DNA of 64,000 nt from DATARH01 sp963778385 (GCA_963778385.1 CAVZUA010000002.1:186001-250000), one strand, 5' to 3'. Positions 16,840 to 25,653 are shown, counted from the stretch's first letter. Program-made: numbers and translations. The notes: generated from the sequence alone by a model not told the origin.

Positions 16840-17826
16840 ATGGCAGTAACAGAAGCAGAGGTGACCCGGCCCGCACTGGTGCCGCCGCGCGACGCGAACC
16901 CGTTCAGCGCCGGCGAGATCGCCGTGAATGCCGGCGGCAACCGGGGCGTCGTCGCGGTCGAGTCGCAGCGCGCAATTGCCGAGGTGCAGGCCCGCATGAT
17001 CATCGCCCGCGCCAACCCGCGCGACCCGATCCGCGCGATGGAGCTGATCCTCAACGACTGCACCAGGCCCACGCTCGCCGACAACGCCATCTACCAATAT
17101 GCGCGCGGCGGGACCGACATCCGAGGACCGTCGATCCGGCTCGCCGAGGCAATCGCGCAACGCTGGGGCAACGTCGCCAGTGGCATCAAGGAACTGTCGC
17201 GATCCGGTGAATATTCGGAGTGTGTCGCTTACGCCTGGGATCTGGAGTCGGGCTATTACGACGAGCGGCAGTTTCAGATCCGCCACTGGCGCGACCGGAA
17301 GAATCAGGCCGGCTATCAGCTCACCGACGAGCGCGACATCTACGAGCTGATCGCGAACTTCGGTCAGCGCCGGAAGCGGGCTGTTCTGCTGACGGTGATC
17401 CCTGGCGATGTCACCGAGGCCGCGCTCGAACAATGCGAGCGCACCATGCACGCCAGAGCGGACGTGACGCCCGAGGGTATCAAGAAGCTGATCGAGACGT
17501 TCGCCGAGCTCGGCATCAGCCAGCCGCAGATCGAGACGCGCATCCAGCGCCGGCTCGACGCGATCCGACCGGGCCAGGTCGTCATGCTCCGCAAGATCTA
17601 CACGTCGCTGAAGGACGGCATGAGCGAGCCCGGCGATTGGTTCGAGGCGGTCCAGTTGGTGCAGGCCGAAGGCGACGCCGAGCAGCCAGCGGACCAGCAG
17701 CAACCGCGCCGCCGAGGGCGCGCCGCCGCGCCGCCACCGAAGACGGCGACCGACGAGAAGCCGCCGGCGACAGAGCAGCAGCAGACGCAGCCTGGCGGTC
17801 GCCGGCAAGTGCAGTTCGAGGTGTAG
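16840..17826 (+). CDS. conserved phage early protein, possible recombination function
   Basis: 328-aa protein resembling a family common in phage early regions next to recombination nucleases, usually without assigned function. Seen: a conserved block RAIAEVQARMIIARANPRDP, then YARGGTDIRGPSIRLAEAIA, then ANFGQRRKRAVLLTVIPGDV, and a low-complexity Pro/Gln/Arg tail. I suspect a DNA-annealing or recombination role because of its position after the PD-(D/E)XK nuclease, but no motif proves this. ATG 16840 is preferred to ATG 16771 because a strong GAGGCGAGGA site lies just upstream and the longer version overlaps the previous gene. Confidence 0.72.
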   Translation: MAVTEAEVTRPALVPPRDANPFSAGEIAVNAGGNRGVVAVESQRAIAEVQARMIIARANPRDPIRAMELILNDCTRPTLADNAIYQYARGGTDIRGPSIRLAEAIAQRWGNVASGIKELSRSGEYSECVAYAWDLESGYYDERQFQIRHWRDRKNQAGYQLTDERDIYELIANFGQRRKRAVLLTVIPGDVTEAALEQCERTMHARADVTPEGIKKLIETFAELGISQPQIETRIQRRLDAIRPGQVVMLRKIYTSLKDGMSEPGDWFEAVQLVQAEGDAEQPADQQQPRRRGRAAAPPPKTATDEKPPATEQQQTQPGGRRQVQFEV

Positions 17827-17829
17827 GCG

Positions 17830-18001
17830 ATGGACCGGACCCACGATGAATTTACCTGCTCGGATTGCGGCAGCACCGTCTACAGCTTCCCGCCGTGCGA
17901 TCCGCCGCCGACCGTCTGCGGCGGGTGTCTATTCCTCGCGGAAATATGTGGCCGATCCTGACGACCGCGAGGCGATCCGCGCGAGGATGAACGGGAAATG
18001 A
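17830..18001 (+). CDS. small zinc-ribbon phage protein, apparently frameshifted
   Basis: Reads 43 aa from ATG 17830 (stop at 17961) with two CxxC pairs (CSDCGS, VCGGCLFLA). In the next frame the sequence continues as KYVADPDDREAIRARMNGK and stops at 18001 in an ATGA overlap with the next gene, the same junction used across this module. One extra base near 17940 would explain this, giving a 56-aa protein. Such small two-CxxC proteins are frequent in phage early regions; they probably bind one zinc ion. Confidence 0.5.
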
Positions 18002-18198
18002 CTGAGCTCTTCCCGATCGGCATCGACGAGCAGATCGCCTGCGTCGAGCGCGAGATCGCGCTGCGCCGCCGGGTCTACCCGCGCCGCGTCGCCGACCGGA
18101 AGATGACCCAGGCGCTGGCTGAGAAGCAGGCACCACTATGGCAGCCGGTTTATCATTCTTGGAGATGCCAGCTTTGCGGCAAATGGATGAAGGACTGA
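17998..18198 (+). CDS. small phage protein
   Basis: 66-aa protein with the opening MTELFPIGIDEQIACVEREI, a pattern I associate with small phage/prophage proteins of unknown role, and a C-terminal CQLCGKW pair. ATGA link to the preceding frame supports the start. Confidence 0.6.
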   Translation: MTELFPIGIDEQIACVEREIALRRRVYPRRVADRKMTQALAEKQAPLWQPVYHSWRCQLCGKWMKD

Positions 18199-18202
18199 CC
18201 TA

Positions 18203-18439
18203 ATGACCAACGAGGACGCCATCGCCGCGAGCGCTGGTCCGAGCCTTTGCGACGACTGCCCGCCCGTTAATTATCCTACTGATAAAACGCGCTGCTTGCC
18301 TTGCCCGCGCCGGAAAGGGGAGACAGCAAACGAGCCATGTCTCCCTGACAGCACGTTAAAACGCTGCACAATCTGCGGCTTTATCGTTGACACTCAATAT
18401 ACTGCCGCAACGCCGCACTCGCGCCGAAATCCTGACTGA
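18203..18439 (+). CDS. small Cys-rich phage protein
   Basis: 78-aa protein with eight cysteines, several as CxxC (LCDDCPP, CLPCPRR, RCTICGF), suggesting one or two zinc sites. The gene lies 4 nt after the previous stop. Its base composition is less GC-rich than its neighbours. Function unknown. Confidence 0.5.
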   Translation: MTNEDAIAASAGPSLCDDCPPVNYPTDKTRCLPCPRRKGETANEPCLPDSTLKRCTICGFIVDTQYTAATPHSRRNPD

Positions 18440-18475
18440 AATTCAACGAGCGTTGTCAGAAGCGCGGAGAAAGAC

Positions 18476-20152
18476 ATGAACATCACGATTAGCGTCCATA
18501 ATTTCCGAGGCTGCGCCGACGCGCGGCTGACGTGCGCCCCGATCGCGCTGATCGGCGGGCTTAACGCCGCCGGCAAGAGCTCGATCGCGCAGGCGGTCGG
18601 CGCCGCGCTTAGCGGAAATGCGCTCCCCGTCGCCGGCCTGCGCGCCAACGCCGCCGGCGTGCTCGTGCGCCTCGGCGCCACCACGGGCATCGTCGAGGTC
18701 GGCAACGACAATGGGAGCGTTACCATCGAGTGGCCGGCGGCACGCGCGATGACACACGGGGCGCCGCCCGTGGCGAGCGCCTATGCGGTCGGGCTGGAGA
18801 CGATCGCGACGGTCGCGGCGAAGGACAGGCTCCGCATTCTCGCCGAGTACCTCCACGCCGACCCGACGCGCGAGGATCTCGCCGCAGCGCTCGACGAGGC
18901 CGGGCTCGATCCCGAGCTCGTGCTCAAGTCGATCTGGCCGCTCATCGAACAATCGGGCTGGGATGGCGCGGTCACCGCCCGGCGCGATCGAGGCGCCGAG
19001 CTCAAGGGGCAGTGGCGGCAATGCACCGGCGCCAATTACGGCAGCCGCGTCGCGGCGTCGTGGCGACCCGACCTCGGCGAGCTGGACGAGTCGGAACTGG
19101 TGACCGACCTCCACAACGCCCAGCGCGAGCGCGATCGTGCGCTGACCGCGCAGGCGGTGTCCGCCGACGAGCGCCGCCGGGTCGAAGAGGAGGCCGAGCT
19201 CTACCAGGCCCGCCAGGATGCGCTGGGGCGCGCGTTGTCGAGGATTGAGGGATACACGACCGAATATCAGAACGCGCAGCAGGCGCGAGCCGCGCTGCCG
19301 CCAGCGGGCAAGCAGGACACGGTTCCCTGCCCGCACTGCCAGCAACCGATCGTCATCAACCATGTGTCGCCGGTCGAGACGCGGTTCGAGAAGCCCGACC
19401 GAGCGGTGATCGACAACGTCGAGCTGGGGAAGCGCCGGATGGCGATTGCCGAGGCTGACGGCAAGCTGTCCCACGCCAACGGCGACCTCCAGCAAGCCCG
19501 CCGGGAGGTGACCCTGGCAGAGACTGCGGTGAAGGACGCGGAGCAGGCCCGCGAACGAATCGCTAACTGGCCGCGCGCCGTCGAGACCGGGACAGACATC
19601 GCGACCGCCGAGGCACAGCTCAGCCGGGCCGAGAAGCGTCTCGCCGAATACCGCAGCAAGACCGAGGCCGATCGGCTGCATCGGCTGGTCGAGGGCAACG
19701 AGCTGGTGATCTCGCTGCTCGCCGCCGATGGTCTGCGGGCCAAGAAGCTGGCGCAGGTGATCGACGTATTCAACGCGCAGCTCGGCAACCTCGCCCGCCC
19801 GGCGGATTGGCGGGGCGTCCGTCTCGATGACGCCGGCAATATCGGCTATGGGGATCGCCCCTATAGCCTGCTGTCGACCTCCGAGCAGTATCGCGTGCGC
19901 GCCGTGCTCGCGGTTGCGATGGCGCAGATCGACGGCTCGGACCTGGTCATCCTCGATGGTGTCGACATCCTCGACGCGCCCAGCCGAGGCCAGTTGTTCG
20001 CCATGCTCGCCGAGGTCGAGATCTCGGCGCTGGTCACGATGACCGTGGCTCGCCGCGAGCAGTTGCCAGACCTCGCCGCCTCGGAGCTCGGGCAATCCTA
20101 CTGGCTGGCCGGCGGCGTCCTCGAACCCCTCGAAGCACGCGTGGCGGCGTAA
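18476..20152 (+). CDS. SbcC/RecN-like AAA ATPase with zinc hook
   Basis: 558-aa SMC-type ATPase. Seen: Walker A GGLNAAGKSS at about residues 27-36; long charged helices on both sides of a CPHC zinc-hook motif near residue 285; an ABC signature region LLSTSEQYRVRAV near 490; and Walker B DLVILDGVD near 515. This is the plan of Rad50/SbcC proteins in short form, as in many phages, where they work with a nuclease on DNA ends. No SbcD-type partner is present, but the PD-(D/E)XK nuclease upstream could serve. It is the last gene of the plus-strand phage module. Confidence 0.85.
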   Translation: MNITISVHNFRGCADARLTCAPIALIGGLNAAGKSSIAQAVGAALSGNALPVAGLRANAAGVLVRLGATTGIVEVGNDNGSVTIEWPAARAMTHGAPPVASAYAVGLETIATVAAKDRLRILAEYLHADPTREDLAAALDEAGLDPELVLKSIWPLIEQSGWDGAVTARRDRGAELKGQWRQCTGANYGSRVAASWRPDLGELDESELVTDLHNAQRERDRALTAQAVSADERRRVEEEAELYQARQDALGRALSRIEGYTTEYQNAQQARAALPPAGKQDTVPCPHCQQPIVINHVSPVETRFEKPDRAVIDNVELGKRRMAIAEADGKLSHANGDLQQARREVTLAETAVKDAEQARERIANWPRAVETGTDIATAEAQLSRAEKRLAEYRSKTEADRLHRLVEGNELVISLLAADGLRAKKLAQVIDVFNAQLGNLARPADWRGVRLDDAGNIGYGDRPYSLLSTSEQYRVRAVLAVAMAQIDGSDLVILDGVDILDAPSRGQLFAMLAEVEISALVTMTVARREQLPDLAASELGQSYWLAGGVLEPLEARVAA

Positions 20153-20340
20153 AGGCTTTAAGGGGGAAAACCTTGACTATCCACATTCGTTGAATTACGT
20201 GCATAACTATCGATCGGCGGGGACACGGTAATATTCCGCATGCCGTAGCACCGCAGGACCGGCATTCGCCGCCATCAGGTGGCACATGCGGTAGCGCTAT
20301 GTGGGGTTGCTTTGCGGGCCCCATACCGTCGGTTGAAAGT
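20153..20340. other. non-coding stretch with a promoter-like site
   Basis: About 190 nt between the ATPase stop and a strong terminator. TTGACT at 20173 is followed after 17 nt by TACGTG, a weak promoter match. No open frame of useful size is seen. It may hold a short untranslated transcript, or only the 3' end of the early operon. Confidence 0.25.
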
Positions 20341-20380
20341 CAGAGGCGATCCTGCCGCAGGGTCGCCTCTGATGCGTTTT
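20341..20380 (+). terminator. intrinsic terminator of the early phage operon
   Basis: Perfect 9-bp outer stem CAGAGGCGA/TCGCCTCTG with an inner CCTG-ccg-CAGG hairpin, followed by a short T-run at 20377. Lies between the plus-strand ATPase gene and a minus-strand gene ending at 20379, so it may serve both. Confidence 0.75.
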
Positions 20381-20783
20381 AGGCGTGCCTCCGCAACATA
20401 AGGCCGCGTTGCAGAATCGCCCGCGTCTGGCGTTTCCTCATTAGGTGGAAACTGGTCACGTAAAGTTCTTCACCGAGTTCTGTCGCTTTGACCATGGCGC
20501 GATATCGGCGTCCGGAATGATGCTCGTAACAGAATATAAGCTGTTGGGGATATTCCTGAACTACCAACCCAAATCGCAGCGCGTCGGGCAGGATGCAATA
20601 CTGCTCAAAGCCGATGTCGGGATGCCGGCACTTTTGCTTGACAACCGTATCTGGGGACAGCAAGACAGCATAGCGATCCGCCGCGCCAATCAATTTGGAG
20701 AGCGCAGGATTGTGGATGGCGCCGACAACAACTGGCTCCTGTCGTTCGCCCGACAGGAGCGCCCGAAGGTGGTCTATATCCAT
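20379..20783 (-). CDS. phage protein, possibly of the barnase/EndoU/RelE-like nuclease group
   Basis: 134-aa protein. The C-terminal half (HPDIGFEQYCILPDALRFG, then a short beta-rich core and LYVTSFHLMRKRQTRAIL) recalls the small phage nuclease-like domains of the barnase/EndoU/RelE group, but catalytic residues cannot be assigned with confidence. Start placed at ATG 20783 (MDIDHLRALL); a longer frame upstream is of low coding quality and crosses the terminator at 20905-20938. Host or phage role unknown. Confidence 0.5.
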   Translation of the reverse strand: MDIDHLRALLSGERQEPVVVGAIHNPALSKLIGAADRYAVLLSPDTVVKQKCRHPDIGFEQYCILPDALRFGLVVQEYPQQLIFCYEHHSGRRYRAMVKATELGEELYVTSFHLMRKRQTRAILQRGLMLRRHA

Positions 20784-20904
20784 ATGGCCTCGCAACCAGC
20801 GGATATAGACCACTCTTTTGGGGCGTGCGAGTCCAAAACCTCCGAAGATCAACACAGCGAAAAAGAGACGGCATGCCGCCTCGGCGCGGTGCTGGGAGTC
20901 CCAT

Positions 20905-20938
20905 AAAAAAGCCCCGGCTCCCGCGAAGGAGCCAGGGC
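20905..20938 (-). terminator. intrinsic terminator after the lipoprotein gene
   Basis: On the minus strand GCCCTGGCTCC and GGAGCCGGGGC pair around a TTCGCG loop and are followed by TTTTTT. It lies 24 nt after the stop of the lipoprotein gene. Confidence 0.8.
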
Positions 20939-20962
20939 AGGCAGAGAGGAGATGGCACGTTA

Positions 20963-21442
20963 TCAGATCGCTACTTCTTTTGCCTTGGCTGGAGATGTCG
21001 TCGTCGTGGCGGGATGCGAGCGCATGCCGACGATCTCCGTAAGAAGCTGCCCCGCCATAGCCCGGCGCATGTCGCGCACGACGTTCGCGGCGGCAATCGC
21101 GTTGGTCGACTGCGTCCATGCCTCCTGCATCGCCAGTTCCTCCGTAGAGCAAGCGGACAAGCTCGCTGCGACCACGATGTTTGCCGCCTCTGCGGATCGC
21201 GCGAACTTGCGAGCCGCGCTATCGACACATCCGATCCACGCGACATCGACCTTATCGGTAGGGTCGCGGGGGCGTTGGGCGGTACGTTCGGCGGCGGGGC
21301 GTTGGGCGGCACGCTGTGCGGCCAGCGCCTCAAAATCTCGCCGGTTTTTGTCGAGTTCCGCTTGCGGGATGGGCGGCGGCGATGACGGCACGCACGCGCA
21401 CATCATCAACAAGCATCCGGCCGCCAAGGCCACTCTCCACAT
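20963..21442 (-). CDS. small lipoprotein of the phage region
   Basis: 159-aa protein with a lipoprotein signal: MWRVALAAGCLLMMCACVPSS has a short basic start, a hydrophobic core and a lipobox-like LMMC or MCAC. The mature part is helical and Gln/Ala/Arg-rich. Small lipoproteins near phage tail genes can be spanin-type lysis proteins, but length and sequence do not settle this. It is transcribed away from the next gene to the right and has its own terminator. Confidence 0.6.
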   Translation of the reverse strand: MWRVALAAGCLLMMCACVPSSPPPIPQAELDKNRRDFEALAAQRAAQRPAAERTAQRPRDPTDKVDVAWIGCVDSAARKFARSAEAANIVVAASLSACSTEELAMQEAWTQSTNAIAAANVVRDMRRAMAGQLLTEIVGMRSHPATTTTSPAKAKEVAI

Positions 21443-21745
21443 CGCTCTTCTCCTTCTCTTTCTGGAAAAGAGGATATGAGATGTGCGAGCCGCACGGCTT
21501 GATAATCCCTGCCATAAAATTGATAGCAGCCGTTCCAGCTAGATCGCCGCCGATCGCGGATTAGCGGCTGACCGGGTCGTCGCCGCGCTCCAAAATCAAG
21601 TTTTTGGCCGGGTCTATCAAGCGGGCGCCGCCGCCAGCCGCTAAGTGTGACGAGCGCGCGGCTAGGGTAGCTCCCGAACCCCCGGTCTCCTTGCACGGGC
21701 TGCCGCGCGCTTACCCCGCAAGGCGGTTGTGGCAAGGACCGTTTC
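21443..21745. other. divergent intergenic region
   Basis: About 300 nt between the divergent lipoprotein gene and the next plus-strand gene. It must hold both start regions. I see no convincing promoter pair, RNA gene or repeat in it. Confidence 0.4.
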
Positions 21746-22162
21746 ATGCCGAACCTTTCCCACGCACCTACAAAGCCCCCCGTTTTCATCGCCCTGGTCG
21801 CAGTCTCCGCGATCGTGCTGGTTGTGACGTATTTCGCGGCTACCGGCGGCATCACGCTCCGTCAACCGGATGAGCACGGTACGACGCCAGCAGCGGCGAA
21901 AGAGCTTTCCCCATCCGAGGCGGCGAAGACCGCTGACAATTGCGTCATTCGGACAACGGATCGGATGCTGGCATCAACTGATCCCGCGCAACAAGTCGCG
22001 GCAATGGTTCTTGCTGCTTGCCGCGCCGAGCTGGACCAATGGCGTCTGGCTCTAGCGCGGTCATACGGCGAGCAGATCGCCGATGCGGCCCTCGTGGGTG
22101 CGGGCAAGGATCAAACCGCCTTCGTGATAAGGAAGATCACTGAAGCCCGCTCGCGAAAATAG
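21746..22162 (+). CDS. membrane-anchored hypothetical protein
   Basis: 138-aa protein with one N-terminal membrane helix (FIALVAVSAIVLVVTYFAA) and a helical exported domain with two cysteines (DNCVIRT, AACRAEL). AAGGA precedes the ATG. No family recognised; it lies convergent with the tail operon. Confidence 0.55.
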   Translation: MPNLSHAPTKPPVFIALVAVSAIVLVVTYFAATGGITLRQPDEHGTTPAAAKELSPSEAAKTADNCVIRTTDRMLASTDPAQQVAAMVLAACRAELDQWRLALARSYGEQIADAALVGAGKDQTAFVIRKITEARSRK

Positions 22163-22170
22163 GGGCTCGC

Positions 22171-22797
22171 CTACCTCCAGCTAAGCAGGCACCGCTCGGC
22201 CCCCGGAATGATCAGGTGCAGCCCGGTTTCAAACGGGAAGTGAATATCGAATATCTGGGTCGTCGTGGTCTGAACCTGGGCCAGATCTATCGTAAAGATC
22301 GGGTGCGCGGGCGGATCGGCGCCGAGCCCATCAAGAATATTCAACAGCGCTGGTGGTGGTTTTTGAGCGGCAGGATCGACGACGACGGAGCCAATAATCG
22401 CCGGCGATACGACCAGTCGGCCCACGGTTCCCGGCCCGGTCTTTAACTGGTAAGCGCCGCCGGTAAGCTCGCCCGAGGTAAACCAATCGTCCATGTGCTC
22501 AAGAGCGGTGATGCGGGCGTCGAGGGCGGCGACTTGCTCCTCGATCATCTCGCCTTCCCAAGTGATCGTTGCTTCCACGCCGCCCGGCCAAGAGGCGGTG
22601 CCTCGGTTAAACGCCGACACTCGGGCATGGGTAAAATCGGCATAGAAATTCAGCTCGTCAGCCGGCACCTGTACGTTGTCGATGAGCAAAGCCCCAGTGC
22701 CTTCGTTAATATCGCCTTGTCTCAGGCCGGGTATGGAAAAGCTCAATCCTTCGTCGGGATCAACATCGTGCGCGATCACCATTGTCGAAGAGGGCAT
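22171..22797 (-). CDS. hypothetical protein at the end of the tail operon
   Basis: 208-aa protein without recognised domain; a short helix (EEQVAALDARITALEHM) sits in the middle between beta-rich halves. Start at ATG 22797 preferred, with GGGAGAAC upstream, over a start 21 nt earlier. As the last gene after a fibre gene it may be a virion or tail-associated protein, by position only. Confidence 0.55.
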   Translation of the reverse strand: MPSSTMVIAHDVDPDEGLSFSIPGLRQGDINEGTGALLIDNVQVPADELNFYADFTHARVSAFNRGTASWPGGVEATITWEGEMIEEQVAALDARITALEHMDDWFTSGELTGGAYQLKTGPGTVGRLVVSPAIIGSVVVDPAAQKPPPALLNILDGLGADPPAHPIFTIDLAQVQTTTTQIFDIHFPFETGLHLIIPGAERCLLSWR

Positions 22798-22836
22798 TTT
22801 AGTTCTCCCGCATAACAAGCAGCATCTCTCGCTTCT

Positions 22837-23451
22837 CTACCGGCTGACCAGGGTCGCGGCGATCTCGCGCGCGGCAACGACCGCGCCCTCCTCGGCGGTC
22901 CGATCGGGCGCCTTCAGCCATGCGATATAGATCACGCCGACAAAGGCGTCAGGGCTCGGCGGGATGGGGATGGCGCAGGCGCGCTGCATCCCCCTCTCGG
23001 CGAGGCGATGCACCACGGGCGAGGGTGCGGCGAGCGTGATACTGGCGCAGGCCGGGTGCCCGTTGATCACGTCGACGAGCACTTGCAGATCGGTCGCCCG
23101 CACGATGACGGGCAGGCGGCGCGGCTCGGGGATCACCGCGCGTTCCCCGTCATGTCGCCGAGCGCCGATGAACCGCTGACTATTGGCCGAGAGGTCGACG
23201 CTCCAGATCTGGACGAGGTCGGCGCCCGAGTCCTCGACCAGCCGTTCGAGCGCCGCCGGCACGGCATCGGTCTTGAGCGTCGCCGCCGAGGGCGTGAGCC
23301 ACGCCTCGACCAGCACGTCGCGCTGCTCATACAAGACCCAGCCGACGCCGCCGACGATGAAGAGCACGACGATGGCGACGACACGCCACGGGCGGTCCAC
23401 ATAGGCTAGAACCTGCCCCAGAAGCCCCGCAGGCGCCTTCGGGTCGGACAT
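22837..23451 (-). CDS. membrane protein with GAF-like domain, phage region
   Basis: 204-aa protein: a cytoplasmic start, one membrane helix (RVVAIVVLFIVGGVGWVLY) and a ~140-residue soluble domain whose pattern (ADLVQIWSVDL, FVGVIYIAWL) suggests a GAF-like fold. Similar small proteins occur in phage tail/lysis regions without assigned function. It starts 23 nt after the fibre gene. Confidence 0.55.
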   Translation of the reverse strand: MSDPKAPAGLLGQVLAYVDRPWRVVAIVVLFIVGGVGWVLYEQRDVLVEAWLTPSAATLKTDAVPAALERLVEDSGADLVQIWSVDLSANSQRFIGARRHDGERAVIPEPRRLPVIVRATDLQVLVDVINGHPACASITLAAPSPVVHRLAERGMQRACAIPIPPSPDAFVGVIYIAWLKAPDRTAEEGAVVAAREIAATLVSR

Positions 23452-23473
23452 GGCATGTCGACCGGGCGCCGGG

Positions 23474-24991
23474 TCAGTGGACCGTTGCGCTTTCGAGCGC
23501 GGCGACCTTGGCGTTCAGTTCCTTCACCGCGTTGATCAGCGCATAGATCAGGTTGCCCGGCTCGAGCGTCGACAGTTCGACACCCTCCTTTTTGCCAACC
23601 GTCGCCTTAGTCGTCCCGACGATTTCGGGAACGTGCGGCTTTACCTCGTCCGCGATCAGGCCAAATAGCTGGCGCGACGGCTTCTCCGCTTCCGCGAACG
23701 GCGTCCCTTTGGCATAGCGAAACTGCACCGGCTTGAGCGCCACGATCGCGGCGAGGCCACGTGTATAAGGCGCCACGTCCTGCTTCACGCTCGCATCCGA
23801 AATCGTCGTCCAGGCGCCCGACACATTGGCGCAGGCGCCGTTGACATGCAGCTTGCTCGTCGGCGCCAGCGCGTTGATACCGACATTGAGATCAACAAAT
23901 GTCAGCATAGGCACTTCGGTACTGGTGCCGAACCGGCTGAGAAAATCATACGCGATCGCCGAGCCGGTGCTCCGCTGTTGCAGTGCCAGACGCCAGTTCA
24001 CCGGGTCAGCCGCCCAGGTCCAGGACTGCGAGATGAGGGAGGACGACGTTACGACGTTGGTCATCACCTCGACCGCCGCACCCGGCGTCGTCGTGCCGAT
24101 CCCGACGTTGCCGTTGCCTAAGATCGTCATCCGCTCCGCCATGACAGTCGTGCCCGGTGCCACCGTCATAAAATTCAGCCGCGCGCCGTTCGCGGTCCCC
24201 GTCCAGGCCTCGGTTGCGATGCCGTTGATCAAGGCGCCGCCGGCGAAAGTGGTGCCGTTGAAGCCTTGCATCTGTAACTGGCCGAAAGCGCTGCCGTTTG
24301 GGCTTGCCATCGGCGCCGCCGCCGTGCCGGCATAACCGCGCGTCAAGAATGATGGCAGAGTATTGCTGACCGTGGCGATATAGGCAGCCTGCCCATCACC
24401 GCTGAAAGCGGTGAAGATCGTGCCGCCCGAGTTGATCGAAACAGGCAGACTTGCCGCATTCTGGTTGAGCACCAGCCCGCCCTGGCCGGGGTCGGGCGCC
24501 GGGTTGCCGATCACGACGCCGGCACCGATTCGCACCCGGTCCATTAAGCTGTTGGAGCCGGTCGCGATCGTCGTGAACTTGAACCGGGCGCCGGTCGTGC
24601 TTCCGGTCCAATCCTCGGTCGCCTCCATCGTCAGCGACGCGGCATTCGCGACGCTCGCGGAAGTTTTTCCCTGCGCGGTGATCGAACCAATCGACTGACC
24701 GTTGAGTATCGGCGTCGGCGCCGCCGCCGTGCCGTTGTATCGGCGGAAATAATGCGCGCCGGGACCGCCATAAGTAGCAAGGACCGTGATCGGGCTCGCT
24801 CCGTTCGCGCCATGCAGCTCCAACAGTCCGCCGGCAGTCGGCGGCGACGGCGCGTTGGCGTTGATGATCACCGGACCCGGCGAGATCGTGCCGCCGGCAG
24901 CCGAGAACGGCGGCGTCGTGAGCGAGATGGTGCCGTCAGCCGCGACGCTGAACTGACCGTTGAAGTTGTCGGGACCGGAGAGCGTCGGCAT
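23474..24991 (-). CDS. tail fibre protein with C-terminal S74-type chaperone domain
   Basis: 505-aa Gly/Ala/Thr-rich fibre protein. The body has repeated beta-type blocks (LILNGQSIG, VLNQNAASLPV, NVGIGTTTPGAAVE). The last ~110 residues form an intramolecular chaperone of the peptidase S74/endosialidase type: WTTISDASVKQDVAPY carries the Ser-Asp-Lys region, QLFGLIADEVKPHVPEIV follows, and a coiled-coil ends the protein. This domain folds the trimer and then cuts itself off. The fibre binds the host surface. Confidence 0.85.
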   Translation of the reverse strand: MPTLSGPDNFNGQFSVAADGTISLTTPPFSAAGGTISPGPVIINANAPSPPTAGGLLELHGANGASPITVLATYGGPGAHYFRRYNGTAAAPTPILNGQSIGSITAQGKTSASVANAASLTMEATEDWTGSTTGARFKFTTIATGSNSLMDRVRIGAGVVIGNPAPDPGQGGLVLNQNAASLPVSINSGGTIFTAFSGDGQAAYIATVSNTLPSFLTRGYAGTAAAPMASPNGSAFGQLQMQGFNGTTFAGGALINGIATEAWTGTANGARLNFMTVAPGTTVMAERMTILGNGNVGIGTTTPGAAVEVMTNVVTSSSLISQSWTWAADPVNWRLALQQRSTGSAIAYDFLSRFGTSTEVPMLTFVDLNVGINALAPTSKLHVNGACANVSGAWTTISDASVKQDVAPYTRGLAAIVALKPVQFRYAKGTPFAEAEKPSRQLFGLIADEVKPHVPEIVGTTKATVGKKEGVELSTLEPGNLIYALINAVKELNAKVAALESATVH

Positions 24992-25004
24992 CGGTGAAGC
25001 TCCT

Positions 25005-25205
25005 TTACTCTGCCGCCGGGACAGGCTGCACTAGCGTCGGCTTGGTCACGGCGGGCACGTCTTCCTGCGGCTGGTTGGCGATCTCGACGAGGAGCTGGCA
25101 GCAGCGCATATACTCGCCGGCCTCGCGCGGCCCGGTGACGGTCACCCGTTCGAGGAACGCCAGGATGTTCTGCGCGTCGAGTTGTTTCAGCATCGATCCC
25201 TCCAT
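25005..25205 (-). CDS. small phage tail-operon protein
   Basis: 66-aa protein, helical N-terminus (MLKQLDAQNILAFLERV) and Pro/Val-rich tail; an internal ATG at 25193 could be the start. Position between fibre and tail genes suggests a minor structural or assembly role. No family recognised. Confidence 0.5.
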   Translation of the reverse strand: MEGSMLKQLDAQNILAFLERVTVTGPREAGEYMRCCQLLVEIANQPQEDVPAVTKPTLVQPVPAAE

Positions 25206-25209
25206 TTGC

Positions 25210-25653
25210 TTAGAAGCGGCGATACCACGTCGTATCGGCGGGATGGTATCGCCATGACATGCCGCCGCCAGCGGTGAGCATTCCGCCGCCCTGCTGGACC
25301 GTCGCGCCAGCCGGCGCGGTCACCGCCATTGCGGTAATCGTCTGGTTGCTCGACAGCTCGAAAATCTGCCCATCGCTCGGCCCAGGCGGCAGCACGACGT
25401 TGAGCGCGGCGATCGGCCCGGCGGGCTGGATGACGAACGCCCCGAGCCCCGTGGTCGCGGTGAGGGTCGCCCCGGTCAGCGGGCGCTGGAAGCTGAAGCT
25501 GACGGTGAACGACCCGCCGAGCAGTCCATTGATGACGACCATCAGGTCGGAGATCATCGGGAGCAACCATTGCCGGTGCCCGCCGTGCTGCATATCCTTG
25601 CTCGTGGTTCCATCATCGCTGTAGGTGTTGCCGTTGACCGTTACTTGGGTCAT
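25210..25653 (-). CDS. phage tail protein
   Basis: 147-aa beta-rich protein (MTQVTVNGNTYSDDGTT, FTVSFSFQRPLTG, GQIFELSSNQTITAMAV). It overlaps the preceding gene by 4 nt. Likely a tail-tip or fibre-attachment component by position; no specific family. Confidence 0.6.
   Translation of the reverse strand: MTQVTVNGNTYSDDGTTSKDMQHGGHRQWLLPMISDLMVVINGLLGGSFTVSFSFQRPLTGATLTATTGLGAFVIQPAGPIAALNVVLPPGPSDGQIFELSSNQTITAMAVTAPAGATVQQGGGMLTAGGGMSWRYHPADTTWYRRF

Noticed and set aside
18443..20095. 550-codon frame antisense to the SbcC-like ATPase
   Set aside because: It mirrors a gene with clear Walker motifs on the other strand. Long antisense frames are usual in GC-rich DNA, and this one has no recognisable motif.
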